Assembly (NCBI GenBank): GCA_946811695.1
Contig: OX328132.1
Location: forward strand, 58,212,197 to 58,276,196
DNA length: 64,000 bases
Source of the DNA: Gonocerus acuteangulatus
Lineage: Eukaryota > Arthropoda > Insecta > Hemiptera > Coreidae
Direction of reading: 5' to 3'
Shown here piece by piece: positions 1 to 12,535 of this stretch. The notes under the pieces were generated by a model. That model saw nothing but the letters and a program-made list of their open reading frames with translations, was not told the DNA's origin and did not search any database. Every line of letters begins with the position of its first letter. Positions within the stretch are counted from its first letter, which is position 1. The position numbers were made by a program, and so were the translations under genes.

Positions 1-245
1 TATAAAAACAATTTCGGGGGGGGGCTGAGACCATTTCCAGGGTATGGAATACTAAATATTTAGAGCTTGGAATAGTTTTAGGCTACTAAAACGCTATTAC
101 ACGTAAAATAAAATATTTTTTATGAACTAAGTGATCTTATTTAATTTATTTTTAAGGGTTTTACGAGAAGTTTTTATCATCAATTCAAAATTTCGGGAGG
201 GGCTGCAGCCCCCTCAGCCCCCCCCCCCTCATATATGCCCATGCT
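1..245 (-). repeat. G-rich MITE family F, copy 1 (cut by the window start)
   Basis: Inverse of 49923-50187: it shares GGAATACTAA, a TAATAGCGTTTTAG-type block and G/C-runs around GGGCTGCAGCCC at the end, next to CATATATGCCCA. Confidence 0.7.
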
Positions 246-891
246 TCTGTATCCTCTAGAAAGGCTTTATTAGGCATATTTTGTATTGATTTATAGAGCT
301 TTGCTTTAGAATGAGAGCCAGATTCTGTAATTTCCGCTTCTGTGTAAAAGTTAGCTACTGTCGGTGTCCCTGACGCCTTAATATCACTTTTATTCGAGAT
401 GTTCGAGAGGATTTTGACAATTTTCACGAGATATATAAAAAAAAATAAGTTTATTTCTTTTCTAAGCTTATCAAATGGCACTAGGGACATGAACGGAACC
501 GCGCTAAGATGCTGCAGTTCCTGCGAGTCGGACTTTTTTTGTAGAGAATTTAGTAAGCTTTCGAATGATCTCCTTCCACTTACGACGATTTCCCAACCGT
601 TTCCTAGATATTAAGGAAAATATACGAAGTTCTTAAAAAATGTGATGACTGTTAATACCAGTATTACGCCTGACTCAAGCCAGTATACATGACGAAAGGA
701 CTTCCTGATAAGGAAACCCCTGAATAGGTGCGAACAAAGGAACGAAAAATTTTAGGCAAAATAGAGCAAATAAAGTAGTTGAACAAAAAGGAATGGTGTA
801 CTACTTTATTATTGACCCCGTGCCATAAAAAGAAACAAGAACAAGCGAAAAATACATATTATATATTATATTATATTATATTATATATATA

Positions 892-923
<32 letters not shown>

Positions 924-1531
924 GGGTCATTCACAAGAATAATAATATATATATATATATATATAAAAATAAATAAATATAAATCAAAACGAATACAATA
1001 TATATAATCGTTTGAGTTCATTGTTTTTTTTTTTTGTTTTGTTATTTGGTTCTTAAAGGCAATTCAACCACGCGGGTCATTGTTGCCAAGCTCATTGTTT
1101 GTTTACAATCATATTCAAAAATTCAAATTATAGCGCGTCACTCGTCACACTAACATGGTCGATTTTAGGCGTTATCCTATTTCGTTGACACTCCCATCTA
1201 ACTCAATGGATGTTATAGTGAGGGAGGTTACACCTGGGTATCTCTCAGGTTTTCAATTTTAGCTCTTGAATCTTTAAATGTGTTTTTTTTTTTTTTTTTA
1301 AGTATTTCTCTTTACTGCCTAAAATTATATGGAATAGTGTTGTTTCAAGTTTCTGACCCTACAGTGAAGATAGAAAAAATCTTAAAGTGAAGTGTTAAGA
1401 AGTAAATGACATTATGAAATCAGGAAATCAATGAAGAAGTTGATATCTTTGAAATATTATTTCTGCTTTTTATGATATTTGTAGAATAAATCCCTTATCG
1501 ATTACTAACTCAATTTTCTCATACATTTGAG
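246..1531. other. Upstream region of MTIF3
   Basis: AT-rich. It holds a 30 bp block around GAACGGAACCGCGCTAAGA (about 491-510) that recurs at 6391-6409, the TA tracts, and a GC-richer stretch at 1070-1260 that could contain the promoter. No transcription start could be placed. Confidence 0.4.
840..965. repeat. (TA)n-rich tracts upstream of MTIF3
   Basis: Two TA tracts (840-922 and 942-965), interrupted by GGGTCATTCACAAGAATAAT. Confidence 0.9.
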
Positions 1532-2062
1532 ATGTTAAATGTATTTTGTAGGCAATTTTTAAACAATACCTTCCACTCAGTTTGCAAGACATCACTTGTA
1601 TCAAGTAATGTGAATCTTAGGATATCTAATTACACCACCCTTAAAACTAATTCTCCAAATGAGGATAAAAAAGAAACCAGTAAATCTAAAAGTGACGCCA
1701 AAAAAGTTTATATTACGTTAGTAGGAATTGATGGCTTTCCAAAATCTAGTACTTTGGAGGCAGCTCAGAAACTTTCTAAAAGGAGAGATTTAAGGCTAAT
1801 CAAAGTGAGTGACTGTGACCCAAGAAGACAAACACCAGTTTATAAACTCCTGTCAAGCAATCAAATACTTAGGGAAGACATTTCTCATAAGAAGCTGAGT
1901 AAAGGAAACACTGGCTTTAAAAGTGAAAAGATAATTTCCTTGTCTCATAACATTAGTGACCACGACTTGCATTCGAAAATACAAAAAATGTTAAAATGGA
2001 TTCAAAAAAAGTATGAAGTCAGGGCTACGATATCTGGATCTGCTTCGGACACCCATTTAGCA
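1532..2062 (+). CDS. MTIF3: MTIF3 coding exon 1
   Basis: Residues 1-177: presequence, IF-3 N domain, linker and the first half of the C domain. The open frame runs on to 2098, but similarity ends at THLA, exactly before GTTAGT (2063-2068), which I take as the donor. A transposon begins only 22 bp further on at 2085. Confidence 0.85.
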
Positions 2063-3044
2063 GTTAGTATATTATTTTATTTTAGGGTCATTTCATAACA
2101 AAATTTTGGGAGATTTTCAGAATTGATGTCTCAGATTTTCATGATTATTGGTATGCAGTAATATCATAGACTTATGAAAATATACCAAATTTCAGTTATC
2201 TAGTACAATTATTTTTAAAGTTATTAATTTTTAAAGGGTAAAACTGAAGGAGAGCGTCCTCAGCACCGATTTTCTTCAAAGTTTGCACTATAATGTATTT
2301 TGATGCACTAAACACGAATCCGCTAAATAAAAAAAAGTTGCAAATTTCAACTTTTTACCCTTCAACTTTTCCGCGCATTTTCCACAATTGATAGAATTAC
2401 GCAAAATTTTGTTTTGTATTAAAAATTTGAGTAATTCTCGATTGTGGATAAGAATTAAGAAGTCGTGTAACTTCATTTTTATTTAACACTTTTCCAAAAA
2501 ACTATAACGATAATAAGGTAATTAGAGCTTAGAGTGAATTAGAGGAGCTCAAGATAAGGAAAATCCCCTTTTACTCAGATAAAAAGGGGATTCCTGTACT
2601 ACTTTGTCATCATTTTACAGCAAAGTGCATTTCTCTCAGCAAATGTGAAGTGGCTGTCATTTCTGGTTTTTCTGAGAATTATTCGATCATTTTGTAAGAT
2701 AAGGCACAATCATATCAATGGTCAAATCGACAGGCAACCATTCACCCTTTTGTGTGATGTATCTTAAAGAGACTGTCTCCAACCACAACACTACAATGTT
2801 GACCTCTAAAAACGTCTTCTATTTTTCCTACGGCTCTGCAGCCCAAAAAAAAAAATTAAAAAAAAAAACTATATTAACTTGTGTAATCACAAGGAGTGTA
2901 TCCATTAGAAATCACCCAAATTGCATACAATTTGTTGACTAACATTTTTTATTTTCCTAATTTTTTGTACCAGTTACTAGGTACTCCTATACTAGGTGAC
3001 TTGTACCCCTATACTAGGTGAGTAAAAAAAAATGTATGGGACAT

Positions 3045-3079
<35 letters not shown>

Positions 3080-6000
3080 CCGCCATTTTAAATTTGCATT
3101 TCAACTACTTTTTTCCTAAAACAAATTTTATGTAAATGTGTCCAACTCTCTTAATTTCATAGATGTCAAAACAGAATAAACTCTAAAATTATCAGAACGA
3201 TATGGTCTTGATTTTAGTTCCTGGATTGTGTGCAAATTGAAGAAAAAAATCAAGAAAATTGATTGAAATTTAACTTAAAACTACGGGAGTTTTAGAGCTA
3301 CCAAATTATTAGAAGGAAGAAAGACTCACCTTAATTTTTTTTCTTGCATAGATTCATTATAGGACTACTTGTTGCAGAAGTTCAAGCTTGAGAATTTTTT
3401 CCCTTTTTTTATATAATCATTCAATGTTTGAAATAATCGTATTTCTCGCAATATTTAAAGTACAATATCTCAAAATGGGCTGAGTCAAAAATTATGAAAT
3501 TTATACAGATAACACCGCTTATGAAATAAACAAATGCAACCGGTTCCAGAGTGCATCAAAGTTTGGCTAAAATTATGTTATGCGCACACAATATTTAATG
3601 ACAATTCTTAGTATAAATAGATTTATCTAGTATTTGAAAGGAACAAAATGTTAATTATGCAATAAGTAATATTCGCCATTATCACAAAATTAAATATTTA
3701 GAAAAGTTTGACTACATATTTGGAAAAGAATGTTGTGATCCAATGAGTACAAAAACAATTAAAAAAAGATTAAGAAACAAATCCTATTTATGATCTATTC
3801 AAGGAAAAAAAATGTTGATTTAATACCTGGAAAAGCTCTTTGCCCAACATGCTTTTCAAAAATATTTGTAAACCAGCCAGAACCTTCAGATATTCGAATG
3901 GATGAGGACACCAACTTCATGTTTGAAGCATATGAAGTAGTCAGTGAAACTACTTTACACAAAGATCATGAAAATCTGAGACATCAAGTCTGAATCAGTG
4001 TGTTGATTTGACATGGAATGACCCTTTAATCAAAATCAACTAAACACCTTTTTTTTTTTTTTCATTTTCATTGTACATTCTGACCAATTTTCATTCTACT
4101 TAAAATTTTCATTTAAAGACTATGTGTTAAGACAATCATACTTAGAAGTACAGACAACATTTCAAAGACCTAATATTCTCCACAGCTTAATCTATAGCAG
4201 ACAAAATTTCTTTGGACATATCGACAGAAATATTTCAAGTCTTTGATTTATGAAGTGGAAAAATATTATGAAACGTGTTAATTATGTGGAATTCTCGGAT
4301 AAACCATTCAGTTTATTTATATTGATTAGAAACTTGAGTCATAAATTTAATTTTTATTATTTGTAATTATAAGTATTTTTCTCCCCCCCCCCCTCTCTCT
4401 CTGGAGCCAAGGACTCTATGAAGCACTGGTTTAAATCCTCCCCAGGTACATTTAAATAGGTTCCTGAATCACTCTAGATGTTGATAAAAGGTGGCAACCA
4501 GTGTATAGCCTAGTAATAATACACTTAGAAGTCAAGGCAACACAACATATATAGATAGTTAACTACTAGGGGACATGATTGATCTTATCAGTCTAGATGT
4601 GGCCCTACCTGTGGATGGTTCTCGGTGGTGTAGGCTGTAATTATTGATTATTTTAAGAGCTCCTTAAGAGGCACCATAAAGACGAGAAACAAGTAGAGTG
4701 TAATAAAGGAGTAGTCTAGAAAGTGAATTTTGTTATGAATTTGACCTTCTGCCGCATATAAATATATTTAAAAAACAAAGAAGAACCGTGCAAACGAGTT
4801 TTCGATACATCAAGTAGTTCTCTGTAAAAAACCCGTTTTTATTTGCATGTATTCCTCATCTGAAATTCCAAAAAAAAAGGCACTTTAATTTATTTAAGCA
4901 TTATTTTTGTTAAGGGAGGGGTAATTCAGCTTTGGAGGATGTGTTGAGCATTTAATAAAACGATTCACATTAGTGTAGACTAAAAAATAAAATAAATAAA
5001 AATTGGGGCTTTAGGCATAAGACTTGCCAAAATTTTAGGTCACAAATAATGAAGGAGTTGGTGTATGGCCTGTTGACATGATATGTCCTGCGTGGGAAGA
5101 ATAGAATTAATAAGAGATGGTCGATAAAGGATTAAAAGATAATGTCTAATCTCACTGTCGTAATGCACATCATTAATCATGAAACCCCAGATGGACCCGG
5201 GTTTTCGATAGGCAGCACCGGTTGAAAATCAACGCCTGGTGTGGACTCTTTGGGAGCATGTTATCGGTCCACATTTTGTACCCACGTCATGAGAGATATT
5301 CCCGCAACACACCTTGAGGATTTTCCTCATTTACTTGAAGACTGCTTAAGGCTGTCCATTTGGTTTCAGCATGGTGGCTGCCCTACCAATTTTTCCCTTG
5401 CCACAAGAACAGCAGATGAGGATGTTTTCCACTAGCGACAGAAAGGACGAGGGGACCCATGACCTGGCCACCTAGATCACCAGATTTAAATCCTTTGGAT
5501 TTTGTTTTATGGGGCTATTTGAAAGACCAGGTCTATGCACGGCAGCCTACTTAACCTGCTCTACTCAAAGATGACCTTGTTCAGCAGAGGTTTAGTGTTA
5601 CTTCTGATATGGTGAAAAGAACAATAGCCTCTCCAGGAAGAAGACTGGATTAATGTCTTGTTAATGGAGGAGGGAAAAGTTGCTGTAAAATAGGAGATTT
5701 ACTTTTCACTTTTTGATCTTATTTAGAGAAATAGAAGTTCATTTTTTTTCTGTTGCAATAAATACAATTTCTAATGTTAAATGACACTTCTGCCTAAAGC
5801 CCAAATTTTTATTTATTTTCTTTTTTTTGTCTACACTAATGGGAATTGTTTTGTTGAATGTTGAACACATTCTCCTAAGCTGAATTACCCCTCCCTTAAC
5901 AAAAATACTTCTTCGAACATTCGAAAGCTCACTCAATCCTCTACAAAAAATATTGTGATGTAATTTTCAATGGGCAATGCCAATCGAAGAAATAAGTGCT

Positions 6001-9000
6001 CAAAACTTTGAAATTGTTAGTTTTGTCCTTTTCAATGGGTTTTGTCTCTGTTTTAATTGGTTATTTTTTTTTTCTATTTTTTTTTTTTTTTTACGGTGCA
6101 TCAACTTCTGGGCCATTAGCACCTTTAATTCGTTATTGTTTTTTTAATTGCATTTAATAGAACAATTAGTATTTTAATATAATAAGGTATGTAACTGAAA
6201 AATGTATTGGTAATAGTGTTTTCCCATGGCAAACGTTGGGACAGTGGGGGGAAGTCATTTCCGCTTAGAATACTATCAGTTTCCTGTTGTGGCGCCTTAA
6301 ATCTTCCTTCTCTTTGAGATGTCATTTTATATTGTTCATGAAAGATCAAAACCTACTAATAACTGCTTCTACTCCTTTGCTAGGGATCTGAACGGAACCG
6401 CGCTAAGACTAACTTGAATTTTTTTTTTTCTCTATTGGCTTGAATTCATTCTCAACTAATCAAAAATGATATCCAAAATTGTTTACATGGAGAATTTCTT
6501 TTTTAAGCAGTCCAAAAATTGAAGTTAAAATGTGAATTTTTAGGTTATTGTGGGTGGAAGGTTCGTGCTCTCCCACAAAGAATGTGGCGTAACAAATTCG
6601 AGACTGATACCCACTTTCGAGACAACGGGCAGGTATGCCCCGTGGTCTCATAGCCACTTTCTTCGGTTCAGGACTAAAAGCAACCACTGTGACAGCTTTT
6701 ACGATACCTAGCGGTAAGTTTTGTATACTCTAGTTATTCTTGTATCAGCTGGAGTTCATAAAAATGGTTGCTTTCCCTCTGCTAGCCTTCGCATTGTTCA
6801 GGTCCCTCTGAATGGCCTTATTTGTGTTTTACTAGTTGATCTGTACATAGACATCATATCCCAGAGGTATTATACGATCACCAAGAGTTTTGACCTGATA
6901 TTATTTTTAAAAAATAAGGTCAAAACAATTTTTTTTTTTAAGTTAAAACAAAAAAATAATAAGAAACATTTAAGCCTGCCATTGACTGATCCGAAACCTA
7001 GAATAATAAAATATAGCAACTTTTTAAAGAATGATGTAACGAAGGTGTATTAGAAGAAATAGGCGGTGAATGCTCAGATATTTTAATGCCGTCCTGTGGA
7101 AGCAGGAAGGTAAAATGAGGTCTGCTCCCCGGGCATCTAGTGTCATGCAGGTTGCCATCTCATAAGGGTTAATCGCTTGGTCAACAACCCTGAAAACCTG
7201 GTTCAATGAAACCTACAAAGCTGGTGTGAGGATTAAAAAAGGGGGAATGAGGGGAACCAATATTTTTTATCAAACAGAAAAAAAGGGGAGGGAAATAGTG
7301 ATAAAAAAAATCCCTCCAAGACCATGGATTCCCATGGAGGAATGGACCTCGGTTCTTAGCTCATATTTTTTAGCATAAATATGCTTTAGTGATGACTAAA
7401 TTGAAAAAAAAAGTGTTTCTTTCGTTTTTTTTTTTTTTGTTTTTTTTTTAAGCTAAACTGACATCTAGGCCATTAGTGACATCCATGTGTAAGTGACATC
7501 CATGTGTAATTATCTGAAAAATTGCAATTCCTTATAACTCATGTGTAGGGGAAAGGGTTACAATTATGGGACATACACACCTGTAAATTGAGGTAAACAA
7601 TAAAAAGGCTCCAGGGAAAAAAAAAAAAGAGGGTGGCATGGAAACTTCCCTTCTGCAAGGGGACTGATTACCTAAACAACATTCAACCAATCACCCACAT
7701 GGAAGGAGGGTGGGGAAGAGGAATGTTAGTAAAAAGAATGGTTTAGAAGCCATGATAGGGACTAACCAGGCGCCTTACTCTCTGATTTGTGGATAACTGC
7801 CGACTTTGAGTATCTCTCAAGAGAGCTGACAGTAGCAATGAGTATTTAAAAAAACTAAATTAATTCCTGCTCTCATGATTACTTGTAATCTTGTAACATG
7901 ATTACAATTTCTTAATTAAAACAATGTAATGCACGATATTATTGATGAGTTTTTCAGGATGGGCATCCAATTACAGTGGTTTGCGACCAAAAAACGGCAA
8001 GAGATTTTTTGACTGTTTCCTATGAATTTTTGGAAAAAAAAGCTCAAAAAATTCCTGCAGGTTTCATTTTGTAGTAAAACTGTTTGTTTTGTTTTTTATT
8101 TAATATCTATTGCTTGTGTTTTATTCAACGGAACCTCAAATACGGAAGTTGCTACCAGGTTGTCAATCTTATGAATTACACAGGTTTTTTCAATTTCATT
8201 TTTAGTCATATCAATCTGAGGAATGATACAATGTGAAAGAAAAGCGGAAGAGATAAGGGTTGTGATAGAATTCAAGAAGGAGAGGTGTAAGGGTGCCCAA
8301 AATATGTAAGGCCTCAATTTGTCTTCCTCAAAAATCAGCATGCCTTACTGAATTCAATGCACAGGCATAATAAAAGTAATGATGCATTTTTCTCTCATTT
8401 TTGTGTTTCTTTTTAAAACATCATCCTAATGGCATTTTTAAGTGAAGTATGTTCTTCATATTTACTCCATTTTTTAAATAAAATTAATATTTCTTAAAAC
8501 CTCAAAATACTTCACTTGAAAATTTTGTTGGGAATTTTGAGTTTAACCTCTTAACGGGCAAGGGCCGCTTGAGCGGCCACTGCTCGCTGAAATTAAAAAA
8601 TGACGCAAGCGAGGCGGAATTGGTTCCAATGCTTCCTGCTAGATGCCGGGGTATACCAAAAAATAGTATTTGGAGGTCTTGGGCCCGACAAGCCGAGATA
8701 TGACGAAGTTGACCGCTATAGCGGTCCTTGCCCATTCCCGCACTCTTCTTGTGTCAGTGTTGGCCATGCATTATTGGATCACTCATCTTATCCGGAAATC
8801 GTTTCAAAGTATGTAATAATTCTTTTATACATTCTAGATTAGGAATTAATTGATTTTAATCGAAATGAGTTTATCGCTTACATGTTATTTGTTGATTCGT
8901 CTCATAAGTACCTTACTCTTGTCAGACTGGAAGGAAAAAATACTTTTTTTGGCATTGCAAATGAAATGTTATTCTCAATTCTGTTTCAAATGATATTGTG

Positions 9001-10197
9001 GGCTAGCATTATACTATTATTATAATTTTTTTTTTTTTTTAAAGCCTGCCAATCTTAGGGTAACGCCATCAAATGAACCATTTTCATTTTCGGGATCTTT
9101 GCGACTTGGAATCGGCTTTACGACGTATCGCGGGCATTGCATATCGGGAATTCTCGATGCCTGGAATGGGCAAGGGCCGCTCAAGCGGCCAACCCCGTAT
9201 TTATGGATACAATTTTTTTTTTAACAACCTGGGTTCATATTTAGTAAATGGATGCCCCACAGACTCCCAAGTATAAATTAAAAAAATTCCAACATAGCTA
9301 GCGAAATGTGCCCCGTTAAAGGGTTATGATACATGCCCATCTTGAAAACCATTATAATTCATCAGGCACTATATGCTGGTATATAGTTTTTTTCTTTCTT
9401 CGATGACGCATCAAAATTTAGGGTATAGCACCAGGCTGTCTATAGAGTGCCTCCCCTCCTTAACATCCCATCCATGGTGAATGATTTTTAAGGGCCCCAT
9501 AGATGAAAAAACTCAACCTGCTGCAGGTGGGGCTGAAACCTGCATTTACTTAGGTAGGAATCGTATATGCTATCCATCATGGGAAGGCCTCGTCATTTAG
9601 TTTTTGAAAAATTAAAACAAATATTTTCTGTTCTTTAAGAAGCACATAAACATGTAGGATCATACCTACATCTTTTTTTTTTTTTTTTTTTTATTTGCCC
9701 TACACAATATAGTACCACTTTAATTAAGATTTGATGTAGGATTCATGTTACTAAGTGTCTCCACGACATACTACTTATAACTAACTGCACTAAAATCTTG
9801 CAGTTTACAATACTAACTATACCATCTCCCATGTTTGCCATAACAGCTACGTTATACACCGTTATAGGACACATATTTTTTTCAATGTGAAATTTGGAAT
9901 ATTAATAATTAGTTGATACAGGTTACTATCTTACATACATCATTTAAGTTTTATTTGAACTTTTAAGAAATTTGAATACCTTTTAAGAGCATTTAAATTC
10001 ATGATTTATAGCATTTAATTTTTCTCCTTGAAAATTATTTTTAGGAGTCTACTTTTCAAAAAATAGAGGCAGAATTGAAAAATAATGGAAGAATTTTACA
10101 AAAAAGAAGTAGTTCTGGGGATATCAAATTTCAGGTAATTCCCATGAAAGAAAATATTCAAGGCGAAAACAATGAGAAGAATTCTACAAAGGTTTGA
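1532..10197 (+). CDS. MTIF3: Mitochondrial translation initiation factor IF-3 (MTIF3-like), two coding exons
   Basis: IF-3 binds the small mitoribosomal subunit, prevents premature joining of the large subunit and helps place initiator tRNA. Coding exons are 1532-2062 (177 codons, donor GTTAGT at 2063) and 10045-10197 (50 codons plus TGA 10195-10197, acceptor ttttag at 10039-10044). Both junctions are phase 0, giving 227 aa. Residues 1-55 are Arg/Ser/Asn-rich with few acids, fitting a mitochondrial presequence. Residues 56-112 match the IF-3 N domain (VGIDGFPKSSTLEAAQ, then LRLIKVS). Residues from about 131 match the C domain (ISDHDLHSKIQKMLKWIQKK, VRATISGSASDTHLA), which continues across the splice into FQKIEAELKN and GRILQKRSSSGDIKFQVIP. 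The joined C domain aligns in length with bacterial IF-3 without a gap, which is why I join these two exons directly. ATG 1532 is the first in-frame start. The human protein is slightly longer. Family assignment is from memory of the fold, not a search. Confidence 0.88.
2085..4024 (+). mobile_element. GGGTCA-family DNA transposon, copy 1 (in MTIF3 intron 1)
   Basis: 1940 bp. The left end is GGGTCATTTCATAAC; the right end reversed is GGGTCATTCCATGTC. The flanks are TTTA at 2081-2084 and 4025-4028, a 4 bp target duplication. It carries a transposase-like N-terminal relic at 3707-3993 (plus strand) and a long poly-T at 3047-3079. The termini match those of the fold-back element at 19600-21802. 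Confidence 0.7.
3707..3993 (+). pseudogene. N-terminal relic of a transposase-like protein (CCDP...LIPGKALC type)
   Basis: One frame gives FGKECCDPMSTKTIKKRLRN. After a frameshift near 3785 the next gives VDLIPGKALCPTCFSKIF, and the frame stays open to TGA at 3991. A CCDP start, a basic stretch, and PGKxLCxxC resemble the Cys-rich N-terminus of a large uncharacterised transposase-like family in arthropods and cnidarians. The name is from memory; no catalytic residues are here. Confidence 0.5.
4904..5905 (+). mobile_element. Mariner-like element with 100 bp inverted repeats (in MTIF3 intron)
   Basis: About 1.0 kb flanked by TA (4902-4903, 5906-5907). The inverted repeats start TTTTTGTTAAGGGAGGGG and extend about 100 bp (4904-5003 and 5806-5905, diverged). 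A decayed transposase lies between them. Confidence 0.75.
5241..5575 (+). pseudogene. Mariner-like transposase relic
   Basis: Fragments in two frames: WFQHGGCPTNFSL, then MTWPPRSPDLNPLDFVLWGY and LKDQVYARQP. The HDGxPxHxS-type block and W-P-RSPDLNPLDFxLW are signatures of DDE transposases in the mariner/Tc group, with the second and third catalytic regions visible. The first acidic region is not recognisable, and stops and shifts break the frame. Confidence 0.75.
5984..6050 (+). repeat. Short dispersed repeat shared with 14198-14270
   Basis: About 67 bp, nearly identical to the downstream copy. It lies between the mariner-like element and a SINE tail. Confidence 0.7.
6070..6125 (-). repeat. 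SINE 3' tail (minus strand)
   Basis: A poly-T, then ACGGTGCATCAACTTCTGGG and CCATTAGCACC, the inverse of the tail seen in the 5S-like SINE. Confidence 0.55.
7420..7510 (-). repeat. SINE 3' tail (minus strand)
   Basis: T-runs, then GACATCTAGGCCATTAGTGA, the inverse of the shared SINE tail, followed by a short direct duplication of GTGACATCCATGTGTAA. Confidence 0.5.
8547..9323. mobile_element. piggyBac-like MITE with internal palindromes
   Basis: Left flank TTAA, right flank TTAT. The inverted ends are CCTCTTAACGGGCA and (reversed) CCCTTTAACGGGGC. Inside are GGCCGCTTGAGCGGCC, GACCGCTATAGCGGTC and GGCCGCTCAAGCGGCC, each able to form a hairpin. Non-coding, in the MTIF3 intron. Confidence 0.55.
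9400..9605 (-). repeat. SINE-like repeat (minus strand)
   Basis: Reversed: a tRNA-like block with GCAGGTTTCAGCCCCACCTG, then a body, and a tail ending in TTTTGATGCGTCATCG, close to the GATGCGCCGT tail of the other SINEs. Confidence 0.45.
10045..10197 (+). CDS. MTIF3: MTIF3 coding exon 2 (C-terminal)
   Basis: Residues 178-227, ending in a hydrophilic Asn/Glu/Lys-rich tail and TGA. The block GRILQKRSSSGDIKFQVIP matches the last beta strands of IF-3. The pyrimidine-rich acceptor ends at 10044 and the phase (0) matches exon 1. Confidence 0.85.
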   Translation, partial: ESTFQKIEAELKNNGRILQKRSSSGDIKFQVIPMKENIQGENNEKNSTKV

Positions 10198-10394
10198 ACT
10201 GGCACTAGAGGCCTTGAAGCACATGGCCTAAAAAAAAAAAAAAATTTTAATGTCCAGCATATGTAACAACGAGTTCACATTTACAGTGTCTCCTAAAAAA
10301 AGTCCGTCATGCAGGAGCTGCTTAACTAAGCACATTTCTCGGAAGATGGGTAGCATACACTGTTTTCCTGAATAATTTGCATAATATAACCTAC

Positions 10395-10395
<1 letters not shown>

Positions 10396-10467
<72 letters not shown>
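10396..10467. repeat. (CT)n(TA)n compound microsatellite
   Basis: About 22 bp of CT followed by about 48 bp of TA. Confidence 0.95.
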
Positions 10468-10469
<2 letters not shown>

Positions 10470-10676
10470 CATGAATAGTTTTGCTCTTTTATATTTGTAA
10501 TGAACAGCTAACTCAATGTACAGCAGAAGCTGGATGCAGCGACCATGTTCAGTGCTCCTAGTGGGACAAGCAATAACCAATGCCCGAGCCGCTCAATTCA
10601 ATTTGAACATAATACAGATATTAATTAAACTCAATCATCTTATGAACCAGTTTAGTTTATTTTTTAAACACATCTT

Positions 10677-10925
10677 TCTCTTTAGATACCCACGATGTAT
10701 ACCGTATTTTTTTACAATAATCGAGAAAGAACGTTCAGTATGAGCAAATTTGTGTTGGGTCCGGAATAAACCTCCCTCCTAATGATCTGATATAGTTTAT
10801 TTTTTTCTCTTTAGATGACCTCAACGAATACCGTGTTTCGTTGCAATACATAAAAAAATACGGCCGGCATGGACAAAATAATACTTTGGGCCCAGAGTAA
10901 CCCCCCTCCCCCATCCCATTGACCG
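10677..10925 (+). repeat. Diverged tandem duplication, unit about 125 bp
   Basis: Both 10677-10796 and 10810-10925 start CTCTTTAGAT, share ATACCGT..TTT..CAATA and end in a GGGxCCxGAxTAA-C-CCCTCC block. Confidence 0.55.
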
Positions 10926-10928
10926 ATT

Positions 10929-11207
10929 TTGTTGGTTGAAGAACTCGTTCAATTGTTTGATAAGAGAATGCTATATACCAAGCGACAAAACGAAAACTCT
11001 GGCGTGTATCATGTTAACAGACATTTATATATACATATAAAATTTAACGGGAGTCATTTTCAGTGTCTAGGTAGCATCAATGAAGATTTGAAGAAATGTT
11101 TCAAAAATTCTGTTATGAATGCAACCTCAATAGCTACATTCCAATGGAAAGTGTTAAAACTAAAGCCTTGGCATTATGTTAAAATTTCTTATTATAATTG
11201 TGACTAA
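10929..11207 (+). other. Unassigned open frame, 92 codons
   Basis: MLVEELVQLFDKRMLYTKRQ opens 92 codons with a fairly protein-like composition (few low-complexity runs), ending at TAA 11205-11207. No family recognised and no flanking splice signals that argue for an exon. Confidence 0.2.
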
Positions 11208-12286
11208 CAAAAAAAAAACATTCACACCTTTAAATGTCATAAACAAAGGGTGAAAATATGCACAATTTTTAAAAAAACTAATATATTAATCAGAATTTAA
11301 AACTACTAATATATTAATTATGAACGAAATTTACAAAAGACCATATGAGAAGTAATTCTTGCTAGCAGACCATTTTCTCTTTCTCATTATGTAGCCGATT
11401 AATTTAGATGTACTTTGGGGGGTAATATTGCTCACTATCTCCTATTTTTATTCTTCAACTCTTCCTTGTTAATAAATCTATGATTTTAGGGTTTTACTTC
11501 CTTAGCACATGGCCATAAATTCACTATAGGATTGAGGCCTTTTGTGCAAATGTATAATAGCCATTACCAAATTTTTAGAGCTTTATGTTTCAGGTCGATG
11601 TCCTGATAGAATTTGAATGTATTCAAAATCTCCATTTTAAGGGCACAATTGATAAAATATCCTTGAACATTGAAGAATATTTACATACATATTAATGCCC
11701 ATTATCTCATCAATTAAGACTAAAGAATGATTTTTTTTCTTTCTTTTTCGTTTTATATTAAATTCTCCACTCCCTTGGAGCTCATACAGCCCCAGAACAT
11801 CACAGACCCCCCCCCCCCCAGTGTTTCACTGTGCCACACCTTAACTATCCCATCAATGCTGTTTAAGTTGAACCTACTTTCCTCTGCTCTAATATTATCC
11901 AAGTGAATGTCAGCCTGGAATATTTTCTTTTCAAAATAAATTTTTCTGGTTTCTTTTGGGAGTCACTGTACATGTATACTCTTTTTAGCAGTATTTTCAT
12001 TATTCAGAAAGTATTTATACATACTATATATGTAAAAATTACCCCAATTAATCATATTAGTGGGCTAATTATGATTGTTGAGAATATAAATCAAAATATT
12101 TTATGTAAAAAGCATTTTAATGTTTTTATATTTTCCTGATCAGTTATATACAAAAATTGTGAATACATATATTTTTGTATACAGCAAATATTTTTCTGTT
12201 GACACGATTCCTTTCCTTCAAGCTAGTGGTTTAAGAAAACTAATCTCTCCAGGAGATAAAAATCAAAGAAATAAGCCACCTAACCG

Positions 12287-12535
12287 TTAGAATGTGACTG
12301 GCTGCTGTACAAGTCGAGGAAGGCTTTGCCCTAGGTTGGGATGACTTCTCCTCAAGTCATGGCAAGAAATACCTCTGGTGCTATAGACTTTTTCAGCAGT
12401 CCTCAATGTATTCTATGTTATAGCGTTGAATGTGGATGACTTGTGGTCAAGTTCTATTCTTGGTTCTATCTAGGGAATTTTAGTGGAACTGAGAGTTCCC
12501 TGTTTCACCACTATAATTCATTAAGATGTTTTTTT
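12287..12535 (+). repeat. Dispersed repeat family B, copy 1
   Basis: A 240 bp sequence sharing CTGCTGTACAAGTCGAGG..., TTATAGCGTTGAATGTGGAT and TTTCACCACTA with 26066-26305 and 41688-41865, all on the plus strand. No coding content. Confidence 0.65.

Noticed and set aside
7958..8060. Middle exon of MTIF3
   Set aside because: Exon 1 and the last exon join in phase 0 and align with IF-3 without a gap; the segment breaks the frame.
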